A stretch of 64,000 nt of DNA from Corbicula japonica (taxonomy: Eukaryota; Mollusca; Bivalvia; Venerida; Cyrenidae). The stretch is from positions 10,716,396 through 10,780,395 of the forward strand of contig JAZAYU010000009.1 of the NCBI GenBank assembly GCA_038501625.1, written 5' to 3'. Made by a program: the position numbers and the translations under genes. The notes below the pieces were generated by a model that was given only the letters and a program-made list of their open reading frames with translations, was not told where the DNA came from and searched no databases. Positions within the stretch are counted from its first letter, which is position 1, and each line of letters begins with the position of its first letter. Positions 10,134-20,640 of this stretch are shown here, one piece after another.

Positions 10134-11291
10134 CTGAAAATACAACAAAAACAACTTGAAACATTGTCATGAATTGACCTATCTTCATGGTAATCAACAA
10201 CTTATCCCTTCCACTCTGACAATGAGAATGCCTGTAAATATGTTTACTTGTACGGCAAATCAAACCGTGTTAAGCTGAATGATAATTAATTAAAGAATAG
10301 TGATCAAACACTGTCACTTTTACCTTGGAGCGAACAGTTGTTTGACTGGACGATCAGATATGGTATCAGGTATTATTTCATATGTCTCCCGCTTGGGGGA
10401 ACCAAAAAGCGCAGTGAAGAAATGTACACTAAATAGATCACATTTATTATCTGTTACTACTGAAAGTTTGGGGATGAAGATTTAGAAAATAAGGGAAAAT
10501 GGTATTATTATACTGCACAGAAATTTGCTTGAATTTGATTGGATAATTTGCCGTCGATGTATTTTCGTATTTACGGATCGGCCGTAGATATGAACGCACG
10601 TGCCTTAATTTCCCTCTCTGGCCTCCCACCTTTTGTTGTCGTCCGCTATTTTGTTTTGAATATCCGTAAAAATGCATAATTTGAAGCCGATCTTGTAAAT
10701 TATATAAAGCGGTATGTTTAGAGATTATTAAAATTGTTACAGAAAATATTTGTGTTGTGTTTTTTACGTTGAAAACGATCAGATTATTCTCAAATTTTGT
10801 AAATAAATATTAAACCGGTAGTCCATTCGATTTCTATAGAATTGACGTCATGCAGGTAAATTAATGACGTCAGACATGTAATTATTGAGGTTCTCAGAGG
10901 GGAATTCAGCCGTTCGGCATTAAATAAGCGAAATAAATATAAAAAAAATCGATGTTTTCTTATTATTTTTGTCTGAAATTTTTGTCTTTGCAGTATAATA
11001 AAACAATTATTTGGTTCCTTGAAAGGATATGTGAGGATATATTGCCGGTCTGGGTGTCATATTATCCCTCGCCTGCGGCTCGGGTAATATGACACCCAGA
11101 CCGGCAATATATCCTCACATTCCCTGTCAAGAAACCAAATAACTATATAATACCTAGCAGTACAGTTTAATTTTTTTTTATTTTACACGATTATTGGTAT
11201 TTAAATAATTATTAAATAATTAATTATTGTTAATCATATGTATTTCATTGAGTATTTTAATCCAGTCTTTGAATAAATGTTTCCAACATAC
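10134..11291 (-). other. eIF4G last intron
   Basis: This intron lies between the two last eIF4G coding exons (donor CAG|GTATGT at 11291, acceptor TTTTCAG at 10134). It contains the foldback repeat at 10830-11160 with its strong hairpin, and two TGACGTCA-type sites (near 10848 and 10866). Nothing else is recognised. Confidence 0.7.
10830..11160. repeat. Foldback repeat with strong hairpin, copy 1
   Basis: The lead-in (AATTAATGACGTCAGACATG, GAGGTTCTCAGAGGGGAA, GCAGTATAATAAAACAATTA) is shared with 36600-37030. The core is a hairpin, 11012-11134: the arm beginning GTGAGGATATATTGCCGGTC (11031) pairs with the arm ending GACCGGCAATATATCCTCAC (11119) around a CCTGCGG loop. The outer parts GGTTCCTTGAAAGG and CCCTGTCAAGAAACC extend the pairing. 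The element is intronic, antisense-neutral and non-coding. Confidence 0.85.
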
Positions 11292-11359
11292 CTGGAAATA
11301 TGCATCTTCTGAAATTATGTCTTCATCATAAAGCGTGTCAAACATGCCTCATAATATAC
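11292..11359 (-). CDS. eIF4G: eIF4G exon (AA-box 1) with in-frame TGA
   Basis: After the acceptor GATATTTCAG (minus strand) the exon reads GT-ATA-TTA-TGA-GGC, then MFDTLYDEDIISEDAYFQ, to the donor CAG|GTATGT. The 68-nt length and phase (in 1, out 0) fit both neighbours. The family has a Leu-Leu-Arg lead-in to a MFFDALYDEDVVKEDAFY-like segment, so the TGA at 11351-11349 stands exactly where Arg (CGA) is expected, a single C-to-T change at a CpG. A second AG just after the TGA (ATTATGAG|GC) would give an acceptor 12 nt downstream. That keeps phase 1, makes Ser-Met, and skips the stop. The possibilities are a nonsense allele, a pseudogene copy, use of the tandem acceptor, or a sequencing error. 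The segment supplies the acidic-aromatic box 1 of the W2 domain. Confidence 0.85.
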
Positions 11360-11741
11360 CTGAAATATCACAAATATTTGGTTACTGTTCATTAAGATAC
11401 AATGGAATCCAAATAACTTCAAATGGAAAATCAATCTCACCTACCTAAACAGAGGCTGGTAAGTATCCTAAAATAAGTTTTATAGGATTTCACCATCAGC
11501 TGTCTTTATTAGATCTGCAAAAGTTTATCTATCCGGTAATACGTCTTTAAGACCTGGCTATTATCACTTAAACAGTCGACCTTTTGTACGGGAGAACCAT
11601 CTCAATTCAGTATTTAAAAATTTCCTGTCTACTTGAGAAGTCAAGGTCGCTATGATAAGAGCATGGCGCACATTTTCGTCGTGGTGAAAAAATGGGATAA
11701 ATTAGTGAAAATAAAGTGTTTTTTGGGACTAAATATGGTTC

Positions 11742-14595
11742 TTAGATCATGCGCCGATTTCATTTGATCTGCGTATATCATTAAATCCGTTCACGGATCA
11801 TATAGATCCCCAAAATGTCAGTTCGGATCAGTCTGCAAAAATAGTATGGGATAACGAAAAAGCCCATGATTTTATTTCGCAACTTACGAATAACGATGCG
11901 GTTTTAAACCAATAACTCTGTGACGTGTTTACTCAACAGGTTGAAACTGTAGTTGAAAAATTCACGGATTACTTGCTCACACATGCTATTAATGTTTTTG
12001 GAAAAAATAATAATCAAAGTAAAATATCATTTAATACAAGCAGAAACAACCGAAAGAAAAGCAACTGATTTGATTTAAATTGCAAAGAAGCAAAAAAACA
12101 ATTTACAACTGCCCGCAACATTTATAATAGAAATAAAAATGACACAACGCGCGCAAATTTTACGCGTACAAGAACCCGATACAATAAAGTAAAGAAAAAG
12201 GCGTTCAACAAATTCCGTTATCAAGAAGGTACATGAGTAAATAATTTAGCAAAAACCCAGCCTAGAAAATTTTGGAAAAATATTAAAGGACTCTATAAGA
12301 AAAGACAAGATCAATCAGATTCGTTAACAGTAAACGATTTATTTCAACATTTTAAAGATATCTTTGGTAATAATCCGTCTGAAAATTTAAATTTAGACCA
12401 AGAACGGCAATTTACAGATCAAAACACAAACGACAATTTTCTTGATGCCGAAATAAGTATCTCAGAAGTTCGCGATGCCGTCTATTCTCAAAGTAACAAT
12501 AAATCACCGGGTATTGATAAATTACCCAGTGAACTTTTTAAGTCATCTTTTCACATAATATCTCCATTTCTGGTTAAACTTTATAACCGTCTATTTATGA
12601 ACGGTGAATACCCCGAGTCCTGGGGAATGGGGTTTATTACTCCCATATTCAAAAAAGGGGACTTAAACGTGGCTCCAAAATTATCGAGGAATCACTTTGA
12701 TAAATATTCTTGCAAAAGTATATTCGCAGATTTTGCTAAATCGATTAAATAAATGGTGCAAAAACCACGATACGATTTCTAAAAGCCAGTTCGGTTTTCA
12801 AAAGGGGAAATCAATTGTAGATTGTATTTTCATACTTCAATCAATTATATCTAAAGTGTTGAATTCGGGTAAAAAATTATACTGTATATTTATTGACTAT
12901 GAATTATGTTTCGACAAAATTGACCACTCACTCATTTGGGTAAAACTCTTAAACGAAAATATAAGCAACACATTTGTTAAGGCAATAAAGTCAATGTATA
13001 CTACTGTAAAGTCATGCGTTCGATACAAAGCCACGCTTTCCGAATTCTTCGAGTCAAAAATGGGCTTGAAATAGGGGGACCCGAGTTCTCCACTTCTATT
13101 TATGCTATTCGTAAATGACATCATAAATAATATTAACTCCGATCTCGAAGGTATCTTCACAATTGACGAACTTAAATTATTTTTGATTTTATACGCCGAC
13201 GACCAGGTTTTATTTGCTACATCGCCAGAATCACTTCAATCAATGTTGACAGATATTGAAAATTATTGTAACACGTGGGGAATGAAAATCAATACCTCTA
13301 AAACAAAAGCAGTAATCTTCGAAAAGGGTCGAAATACACATAAACGATTCTATATTTATGATACAGAAATAGAGGTTGTATCCTCCTTTAAATATTTAGG
13401 TATTCATCTATTTAAAAATGGAAATTGGTACAGAAGTCAAAAAATTGATCTCACAACACGCATCGTTTGCATTACATAATCTTTTTCAAATTTTCGATTA
13501 GATAGAACTTCCAACTGCACAAAAACTCAAACTTTTTGACACCCTAGTAGGATCAATATTGAATTTTTGTTCAGAAGTTTGGGGTATGCACCCAGCAAAA
13601 GATATAGAATTAATTCACACTAAATTTTTTAGAAGAATTCTAGTGTCAAGCAATCAACAAATCTAATGGCAATGTATGGTGAACTTGGTCGTTTCCCGAT
13701 GTCAGTGATAAGAAAACTAAATATGATAAGATATTGGATCAAGGTTACAAAAGAAAACGAGACTTCGCTGCTCAAACAAGTTCACTTAATGTTGAAACGA
13801 GACGCTGATCTTAATAATTCAAATAAGAATAACTGGGCTTCATACATTAAAAATATGCTAGAAAGTTACGGGTTAGGAGATATTTAGCTTCACCAATTCG
13901 ATATCGATATACCGTATCCAATTATTAAGCAAAGAATTTTTGATGAATTTAAACAATCTTGGTACGCTAATATAAATAACTCTAGTAGACCAGAATCATA
14001 TTGTCTTTTCAAACACGATTTCGGTTTAGAAAATTATTTTGATCTAACAGTTGATTGTAAATACATCCGAGCACTAACTAAATTTAGACTCTCTTCGCAT
14101 AAACTCAAAATTGAATCTGGAAGATTTGAAAATACACCTCGAGAACTTAGACTTTGCAAATCCTGTTCTATGAAATCTATCGAATCTGAATACCATTTTC
14201 TGCTTGTATGCCCCAAATTCAGACATCTACGTCTAAAATACTTTAAACCCTACTTTTGTAAATGGCCAACTATTACGAAGTTCGAAACAATTATGTCAAG
14301 TAAATCCTTAAAAACAAAAATAAGTGTTGCCAAATATATTTTCTTTGCATCTAAGTTAAGAATAGATTAATATAGATTATTTTTTCAGTATAAAAGCAAC
14401 CACTATGGATGTATTTTTTCAACCATGTGCTACAGGAATTGCTCCTGATGGAATTATTATATAATGAATTGTGAAAACTTATTTTTGAGCTTGACGATTG
14501 GTATTTGTTCTTGCTCTCATTATAATTAATTTTGTATGTTTTGCTATAAACTATGTATTAGTTTTATGCAATAAAAGTATTGGATTGGATTGGAG
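11742..14595 (+). mobile_element. Degraded non-LTR retrotransposon (LINE), in eIF4G intron
   Basis: The copy is 5'-truncated inside the endonuclease: it starts at LDHAPISF (11742), the decayed SDH motif of APE-type endonucleases. Reverse transcriptase landmarks follow in order: NKSPGIDKLPSELFK (about 12497-12541), YPESWGMGFITPIFKKGD (about 12608-12661), the RT core at 12697-13074 with FIDYELCFDKID (about 12889), and the catalytic YADD at 13192-13203. A C-terminal zinc-knuckle-like CKSC...EYHFLLVC motif lies near 14157-14212. The end is AATAAAAGTATTGGATTGGA with a short TTGGA repeat tail. The frame is broken by stops (for example TAG at 13071, in place of the Gln of GLKQGD) and by frameshifts near 12680 and 13460-13640. 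It is antisense to eIF4G. A related relic is at 54800-55370. Confidence 0.93.
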
Positions 14596-14903
14596 AAGCA
14601 GAAAACATTCTAAACAAGTCACTTTCCACTGTTTCATAATTATTATATGAACAGATTGTATTCCTTAACTTCTATTCATAGTCAATAGAATCTTCAAAAA
14701 CCTGTTTTAAATTCCCGGACCGTCTTTTTTGTGAACCTTTATCTATAAAATTAAATAATTTATCAACTGAATGAATTCACTGATCGCAGGGGTTCCGAGA
14801 AATGTGTGACATATTTCAAAAATGTATTATGCAAATGTTAAAAGTTAGACCCGGATTAGATTCTAGGTATACAGAAAAATGGCACAACATAGCAACTTCT
14901 TAC

Positions 14904-15050
14904 TTTGCGGGTGTCCTAACTTGGTTAAGAGAGCTTGCAGTGCGAACAAAGCGTGCAGCTCTTTCTCTGCTTGATGGTCGAGGTATTTCTGTAGTAAATC
15001 ATTGCGGTTACTGATTTCTTTAGGTTCAAGTCTTTCCTTCCCTTTTTCTC
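14904..15050 (-). CDS. eIF4G: eIF4G exon (W2 domain core)
   Basis: The acceptor TTCCTGTTTTGCAG leads into 147 nt encoding EKGKERLEPKEISNRNDLL, then QKYLDHQAEKELHALFALQA and LLTKLGHPQ, with donor CAAA|GTAAGA. The run LLQKYL...EKELHALFALQALL is the signature helix pair of the eIF4G W2 domain (human [20 protein letters not shown]). Phase 1 in and phase 1 out agree with the exons at 15984-16206 and 11292-11359. The LINE at 11742-14595 occupies most of the following intron (14903 down to 11360). No disabling change is seen in this exon. Confidence 0.95.
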
Positions 15051-15983
15051 CTGCAAAACAGGAAGTAGTCAATGTATATTTAATATACAGTGAATGCATT
15101 ATTGCATAAACGTTTAACACTGATGCATGGCTTTACCTTTTTATGTGTACAATCACCAAAAATAATGAAAAAATCAATTTTTTTCAGTTTTTGAAACTAT
15201 TTGCTGGCTGCTCTTTTCTTAGAAATATTTATGGTGTAACAATTCGAAATAGTTACAATTATATCCAATTGCTCAAATCGTGTATTTTATGTCAATGGAT
15301 TAAAACTCGCATTACTGTAAAGATTGGCAGATTTTATATCAATGACACATTTGTATCGAATGATAGATCCATCAATTGGAAATATATACATGTATATATA
15401 AAATAAATTAATTATAGGGTGTACAAAAAATAATATGGTACTAAACGCTATCAGCAATTATACGATATATATAATTAAATATAGGATACATTCACTTATC
15501 ACGTAAAACAAACTCGAGTATTTCTAACTCGCCAACCCAGGGGAAAAGATTGAATTGCTGACAGATTCAATTACTGAAGTTCTACCGAAGGGCATTTATA
15601 AATACAAGTTCAAATAAATATTTTACTTTATATTTCTTGTATATTGTTAAAATATGACATTAGAATTGAGCGCAACTCAATATTTGCACCAATAAACAGT
15701 ATAATTTTGATCCATCCCAAACGATGGTATGCAATTTTAGTTTTATAAATGAGTGAACAGTAAACAAATTAAAAAGTTACGTCAAAATAGTAACTAGCTT
15801 TTAAAACGTCATAACATTTATTGATTACTATAAAGTTTTGCCAATTCGGGAAAACAGACACGTTTGTTTGCATCAGGAATTTAAAAACCAGCTAAAAACA
15901 AACAATGAATACTATAACCCTTTCCAAAAACAAATGTTGTTTGCTTCTTTCCAAACGTTTAGAAACAGAGTACTTAAACCCAC
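15051..15983 (-). other. eIF4G intron, 933 bp
   Basis: This intron is bounded by donor AAAG|GTGGGT at 15983 and acceptor TTTTGCAG at 15051. It is AT-rich. I see no repeat family or gene inside it. Confidence 0.7.
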
Positions 15984-16206
15984 CTTTGATTGCACTAGTA
16001 CAAATAGCAGTCATAAGAGCACGTATGAATTTGGGTTGATTAGTCATGAGCTCATCGACGTTACCCTCAATCCAGTCGAAAACTTCCTTGTTGTCGGCAT
16101 TCTTCTGAACAATAAGATCGTTAAGTTGGGTTTCTATATCATTCCATGGAAGCTCTGTAGTGGGGGTGGTTGGGGCACTGTCTCCCCCTTCTGTGAACTC
16201 CAGTCC
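15984..16206 (-). CDS. eIF4G: eIF4G exon (linker and start of W2 domain)
   Basis: The 223-nt exon reads GLEFTEGGDSAPTTPTTELP, then WNDIETQLNDLIVQKNADNK, then EVFDWIEGNVDELMTNQPKF and IRALMTAICTSAIK. It matches the eIF4G family across the LEYTLGE-type linker, the VFDWIE helix and the RALMTAVCYSAI helix. The acceptor is TAAGTTATTTAG (weak pyrimidine tract) and the donor is AAAG|GTGGGT. It enters in phase 0 and leaves in phase 1, in register with the next exon. This is the most 5' eIF4G exon I can find. The preceding MA3 and MIF4G domains are not recognised anywhere above 16206. The plus-strand ORF over this segment is only its antisense shadow. Confidence 0.95.
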
Positions 16207-16559
16207 CTAAATAACTTATACAGTATTAATTATACTTCTAACATAAAATTGCAAAATACAAGCTTAAATATTCTACTAGCGTAAAATTGTAACGGATCTT
16301 GCAAAGAACTTCTAATTTATCAAAACTATCGCCTTACATATTTCGTGAAACTTTAAAAGCCCTATTGCAATATACCTCAACAATTAACCAAAGATAATTG
16401 GGACTAATATTCTTCAGAAAACTTCAACAGATGTCGTTTGTGTTCATTTCAAATTACAGCAACCACTTTCATTACATCCTTAATAGTATAACTTTAAAAC
16501 TGGTCTGTTATGAAAATGCTGAAATTCGATAATCTGGCAATATAAAGGATTTTCTTTGC

Positions 16560-16743
16560 CATTCAATTTTTTCTGTCATTACATATAGTTTACCTCGTGT
16601 TAGTAGCGTATTATACTCAATAAAATTTTATTGTCAGTTGATTTTGTTAATGTTATATTTCTGACTTTGATATAAAAACATATAAACGCATTTAAATGTC
16701 GATACATAGTTTCTCGAAAACAAATAATAATAATAATAATAAT

Positions 16744-16801
<58 letters not shown>

Positions 16802-17470
16802 GTAATGCTTTTACACTTACCTCAGACATATTGTACCTTTTCTGTGTCAAAAAAAACAAAACAAAATGAGTAATATCATTTTATGGAGAGAATTACTTTA
16901 TCAACGGTTATCAGAAATTTCAACTTGAGGCCCAAAAACGGGAATCAGATAGTATTAATAACGTTATTAAAAGAAATCATAGATACTTTGAATAGTTGTT
17001 CACGTCTTGAAATTATTAATTTACTCATCAGGGAACGTGACAGGAAAATGTGTTTTATGGAAGCTTTTAGACAAAAAGAATAGATCAAGTTTACTCTACA
17101 GATAAAGATTTTGACATTGGTATTGTAACTAATTGCCTGATTGACTAACATTGCAGGTAAATTGCAAACATTGACATGAATATAAAGTTGACGCGAGGGA
17201 TAGGATATAGGTACTTTTCAAAATTGGTAATTACGAGTATAATTATGCTGTTATTTTTGTGATTATTGCTCAGGCGCACCTCTTATATCTTCAAGTTAAG
17301 TGATTTATTTACACAATTAAACCAGATCGGTGCTGATGCATTATCACTGAAAATACTCACAGCAGACATGCAACAACACTTCAAAAGATAAATTGATGAA
17401 TTTGGGTCAATGAATTGTTTTTATTTAAACATAACTGGTCGGATTTTGATAACTCTGCCCGTACATAATA
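16560..17470 (+). repeat. Composite dispersed repeat, copy C
   Basis: The blocks TTTCTGACTTTGATATAAAA, TACACTTACCTCAGACATAT, CACGTCTTGAAATTATTAAT, CTCTACAGATAAAGATTTTG and ACATGAATATAAAGTTGACG parallel copies A (2829-4290) and B (8021-9060). In this copy the A-rich spot has expanded to the (AAT)n tract at 16725-16804. Confidence 0.7.
16725..16804 (+). repeat. (AAT)n microsatellite
   Basis: About 26 AAT units with one TTA interruption. The tract sits at the position where copies A and B have AATACAAAAAATAATAC-like sequence, so it is an expansion inside the dispersed repeat. Confidence 0.95.
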
Positions 17471-17479
17471 ATTGTCAGT

Positions 17480-17650
17480 ACTGTTAGTAGTAAAATAATC
17501 CGTTACCGATGTCAATGAGTGCTATCCGATCAACCTTTTTAGGGGTTGTCCCGGTTAGCTCTGTCGCTAGCTTTTTCGGAATTGCAAGGCTAGGCGTTGT
17601 CGCCGTGACGGTGCGGGTTCGCTCCCCAGTAGAGACAATATCATTTTTAA
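17480..17650 (+). repeat. tRNA-derived SINE-like unit
   Basis: GGTTAGCTCTGTCGCTAGC resembles an RNA polymerase III A box. GGTGCGGGTTCGCTCCCC, about 60 bp on, resembles a B box. The unit is preceded by a body (CAGTACTGTTAGTAGTAAAA, CCGTTACCGATGTCAATGAG) shared with units near 6960, 18450 and 19160. The cloverleaf is poor, so it is not a functional tRNA gene. Confidence 0.6.
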
Positions 17651-17924
17651 TTATCCTGTGTGTCTCCTAAAATAAGAGACTGTACTTTTTATATAAATTT
17701 TAAAAACAAAATAACCCTTAAACCACCAAAATGTGTATTGACATAACATAGCAAATAAAAGACAGGCATATACAATGAAAAAACAGTGTAATATGTACAA
17801 GGAATTGCCACATACAGAAAACACAGTGTGCCCAGACACCCGAAACGAAAAAGGGAAAAAGAGCATGGGTTTATAAGTTGATCAATTTAAAATAAGACAC
17901 CTTATACAACTAACGAAAAAGAGA

Positions 17925-18060
17925 TGCTTTTATGTTACCGCCTTGGAAAGGTCAGTGGTAAAACAATTTGCCACTGGGGGTTTAAATTAGGTTCTAGGGT
18001 GCACTAACCTCACACTTGCTCAAACAGGTTCGCATACTGTAGAATGAAGTTCATGTTGTG
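17925..18060 (-). repeat. Dispersed family C fragment, minus sense
   Basis: GTTACCGCCTTGGAAAGGTC, CAATTTGCCACTGGGGGTTT and GTGCACTAACCTCACACTTG are the reverse complement of the 24830-24930 region. Confidence 0.75.
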
Positions 18061-18329
18061 CGATTCGGATAAGTATTTTTTTTTATCTTTACACTAAGTA
18101 AAACTTTTATACAGACTGATAACGTAAGCAGGTAAGTTACTTATTCATAAGCAAAATGATATTATCATGCACAAGATAATTAACTCATTCATCTTTATCC
18201 ATATCTCGTAAGCATGTATTTACATTAATCAATTTGCTCCCCTTTACTTATCAAACATTTTGTTATGTTTTCAGGAGGGACGCTACAGAACAGTCGCAAG
18301 CACACATACAATAAACTGGCCAATACAGA

Positions 18330-18650
18330 AAAGAAACTCGTACGATATGGGTTCGATTCCCATTATAGGTAATATCATTTGAAATTCAGGGTAGCGCTAA
18401 ATGTGCAGTGTGGCGGCCGTAGAAAATCTCCCCGTATATGTAGACAGTACTGTTATAATTTATAAGTAAATAATCGGATACCGATGGTAACATTTATTAG
18501 GGTTATCCGCACATCCTTTTGTGCGTGTGTGTGTGTGTGGGGGGGGGGGGGGTAGGATATGTCCCGTCTAGCTCAATCGGTTTCGTATTTGGATTTACTT
18601 GGCAAGGCGCTGTCTCTGAACGGCACGGATTGAAGGTTTCGGTTGTTTAC
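18330..18650 (+). repeat. SINE-like unit pair with GT/G tract
   Basis: A B-box-like GGGTTCGATTCCCA (about 18350) is followed by the shared body (GTAATATCATTTGAAATTCA, ATCTCCCCGTATATG, GTCCCGTCTAGCTCAATCGG). A (GT)n tract at 18521-18538 and a 14-base G run at 18539-18552 interrupt it. The second A-box-like sequence near 18565 starts another decayed unit. Confidence 0.5.
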
Positions 18651-18789
18651 AATAATTAAATTATTTATCTTAAATGAAGCCGCTTAAATAAAAGTGTTTT
18701 CAGACCTACAAGAATCGCTTCTTATTGGGCAATCTGTTTTCTGTACCTTTTCCTGTGACGTGCCTAATATCTTAACCTTGTATCGACGT

Positions 18790-19150
18790 ATTACTTAAAA
18801 TCAGTTCTTTCGTTTAATGCAGATTTGTAATTTGATTTCTTACATATTTATAAAAAAGAACTTATTAATTAAATTCAAAATCAATAAACAAATTATAAAT
18901 AAAAACAATTCGATTTGTAATTTTCAGCATTCAAGAATCAATTTTACTCATATAGCAACTAAACTGCAGTGGCTGTCATGTTTTAACATATATATATACA
19001 AACGTAAAATTACAAAAAAAACATTTGTTTTAAAAGTCTAAAGGGAAATACAAAGAAGCGTTGAAACTCGCGGATTATAGCAACCTTTCTCTTTCGTATG
19101 CACGATATTTCTCTTTACGAAAAACGCTTGAAAATCAATCTGTTTCCGGT
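18790..19150 (+). repeat. AT-rich dispersed repeat, copy 1
   Basis: The shared blocks ATTCAAGAATCAATTTTACT and CGTATGCACGATATTTCTCT recur in order at 21640-21970 (ATTCAAGAATTAATTTTACT, TGTATGCACGATATTTTTTC). No gene. Confidence 0.6.
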
Positions 19151-19159
19151 ATCATGCAG

Positions 19160-19300
19160 TGATGAATACGTTTATCGGGGTTATCCGATCAAACCTGTTG
19201 GTGGTTGTGCCTGTTAGCTCAACAGGTAGCGTTATTGGGATTGCATGGCTAATCGCTGTCGCCGTACGGGTTCGCTCCCAAATAGGAAGAATATCATTTG
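19160..19300 (+). repeat. tRNA-derived SINE-like unit
   Basis: CCTGTTAGCTCAACAGGTAGC (approximate A box) and CCGTACGGGTTCGCTCCCAA (B box) are spaced about 60 bp apart. The preceding GGGTTATCCGATCAAACCTG and the following GAATATCATTTGAAA are shared with the units near 17540 and 18350. Stretch 19300-19830 shows no gene. Confidence 0.6.
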
Positions 19301-19829
19301 AAAACTCGAAACAAAAATGTAGTGCCTCCTACCGGTCCTTGCGTTGATTGGTCGCAACCCAATACGAAAATTAGCTCGTCGGAAAATACTAGACAAAGTT
19401 TATTTCGTTGCGTTGAACTATATGGAAACCTGATTAAAGAAAAACTTTATTGTAAGAAGATTAAAGGCCAAAGTCATGAGTTCAAATACTCTTGATTTTG
19501 AGTGTAACAATAAATTAAAACAAAAACAATTAATAACAAGAATAGTACAGATATTTTATTCTAGTACATTTTTAAATTCAAAACTTTTCATTGTTTATGA
19601 ATGTTGGTTGTCAGTATTTATAATATCTTCCGCTCTGTCTAAAGTTCGAGCATGCTACCGGCTATTGTTTTATTTCTGAGTCGTACTTGCATAATGAGTA
19701 ATTGCTACAGTTAGGTGTTACTCCTTATGTCATTTCACTGTCATCGATAAAAAAATCAAAAAAAATCAAAGGCTTTCTAACGGCAAAATGCAGTTCAAGA
19801 AACTTTGCCCAAATAAATAGTTTTATAGG

Positions 19830-20125
19830 TAAGATCATTGAATATCCGCCCTTGGCCTTGCAAGGCTATTAGCTTCAAATGTTTAATATGTTTGTGTGCT
19901 TTTGCATGCAACATTGTTAAGCTGATGGGTTGGTTTGAGTTATTTCACCAAGACAACTTGTGTGTTGTTTTGAGAACCTGTTGGGGCAAGTGTAAGATTG
20001 GTGCACCCTAGAATCTGGTTTTAACCCCCAGTGGCAATTTGATTTGCCACTGACCGTTCCAAGGCGGTAACCCTCGGGTTTTCATTTTTGTTCATTGTTT
20101 GTGGTGTCTTTTTTGAAATTGATCA
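19830..20125 (+). repeat. Dispersed family C copy
   Basis: The copy runs from GGTAAGATCATTGAATATCC through TGTTTGTGTGCTTTTGCATG, CACCAAGACAACTTGTGTG, GAACCTGTTGGGGCAAGTGT and TTTGCCACTGACCGTTCCAA to GTGGTGTCTTTTTTGAAATT, matching 24680-24980 almost throughout. A minus-sense scrap of its left end lies at 20165-20215. Confidence 0.8.
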
Positions 20126-20577
20126 TTTTATTAAAACTACTTTAGAATTGAGTAAATGTAAGTTATTTATGACCTTACCGATATCAGAGCACCAGGAGTC
20201 AAACCAGCAAGAACACAATGTGTGATTCATCGTCATCTTTATACGGATTGCAGTTGAGACCCACGTTTTAGGTAAGTATTGATATTGTTTTCTCCGTGAA
20301 AATCTATACAGATTCAATGTGACGTTTCAAATTATGTCTCGTCCTATATGAAAAGGAGAACTTACGTCAGTTATTGTTTTGTGATACTTTAAAAGAATGT
20401 AAATGTTACTCGTAAAAAGTAATATACCATCTTAATAAACCAATCTAAAATCAATATGGATTAACATGTTAAAATAAGTATTGCTCATTATATATGAAAT
20501 TAAAACGAAACAAAATGGTTTTTCCTAGCTTGTGTATTAGGTATTAAAATAGGAGTTTCCTCCTAAAAATTGATATT

Positions 20578-20640
20578 GCTTCTACCTGGGAGCGAACCCG
20601 CACCGTCACTTCGTGACGTTACCTTCTCTTTTTCAGATTA
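20578..20640 (-). repeat. SINE-like fragment, minus sense
   Basis: CTGGGAGCGAACCCGCACCG is the reverse complement of the B-box part of the units at 17620 and 19265. The rest is missing. The stretch 20640-21630 is AT-rich with no recognised feature. Confidence 0.5.

Noticed and set aside
15838..16284. 148-codon plus-strand ORF
   Set aside because: It is antisense to the well-supported eIF4G exon at 15984-16206 and shows no family of its own.
17540..17650. Functional tRNA gene
   Set aside because: A-box and B-box words exist, but no acceptor stem or anticodon arm pairs properly. Several diverged relatives nearby point to a SINE.
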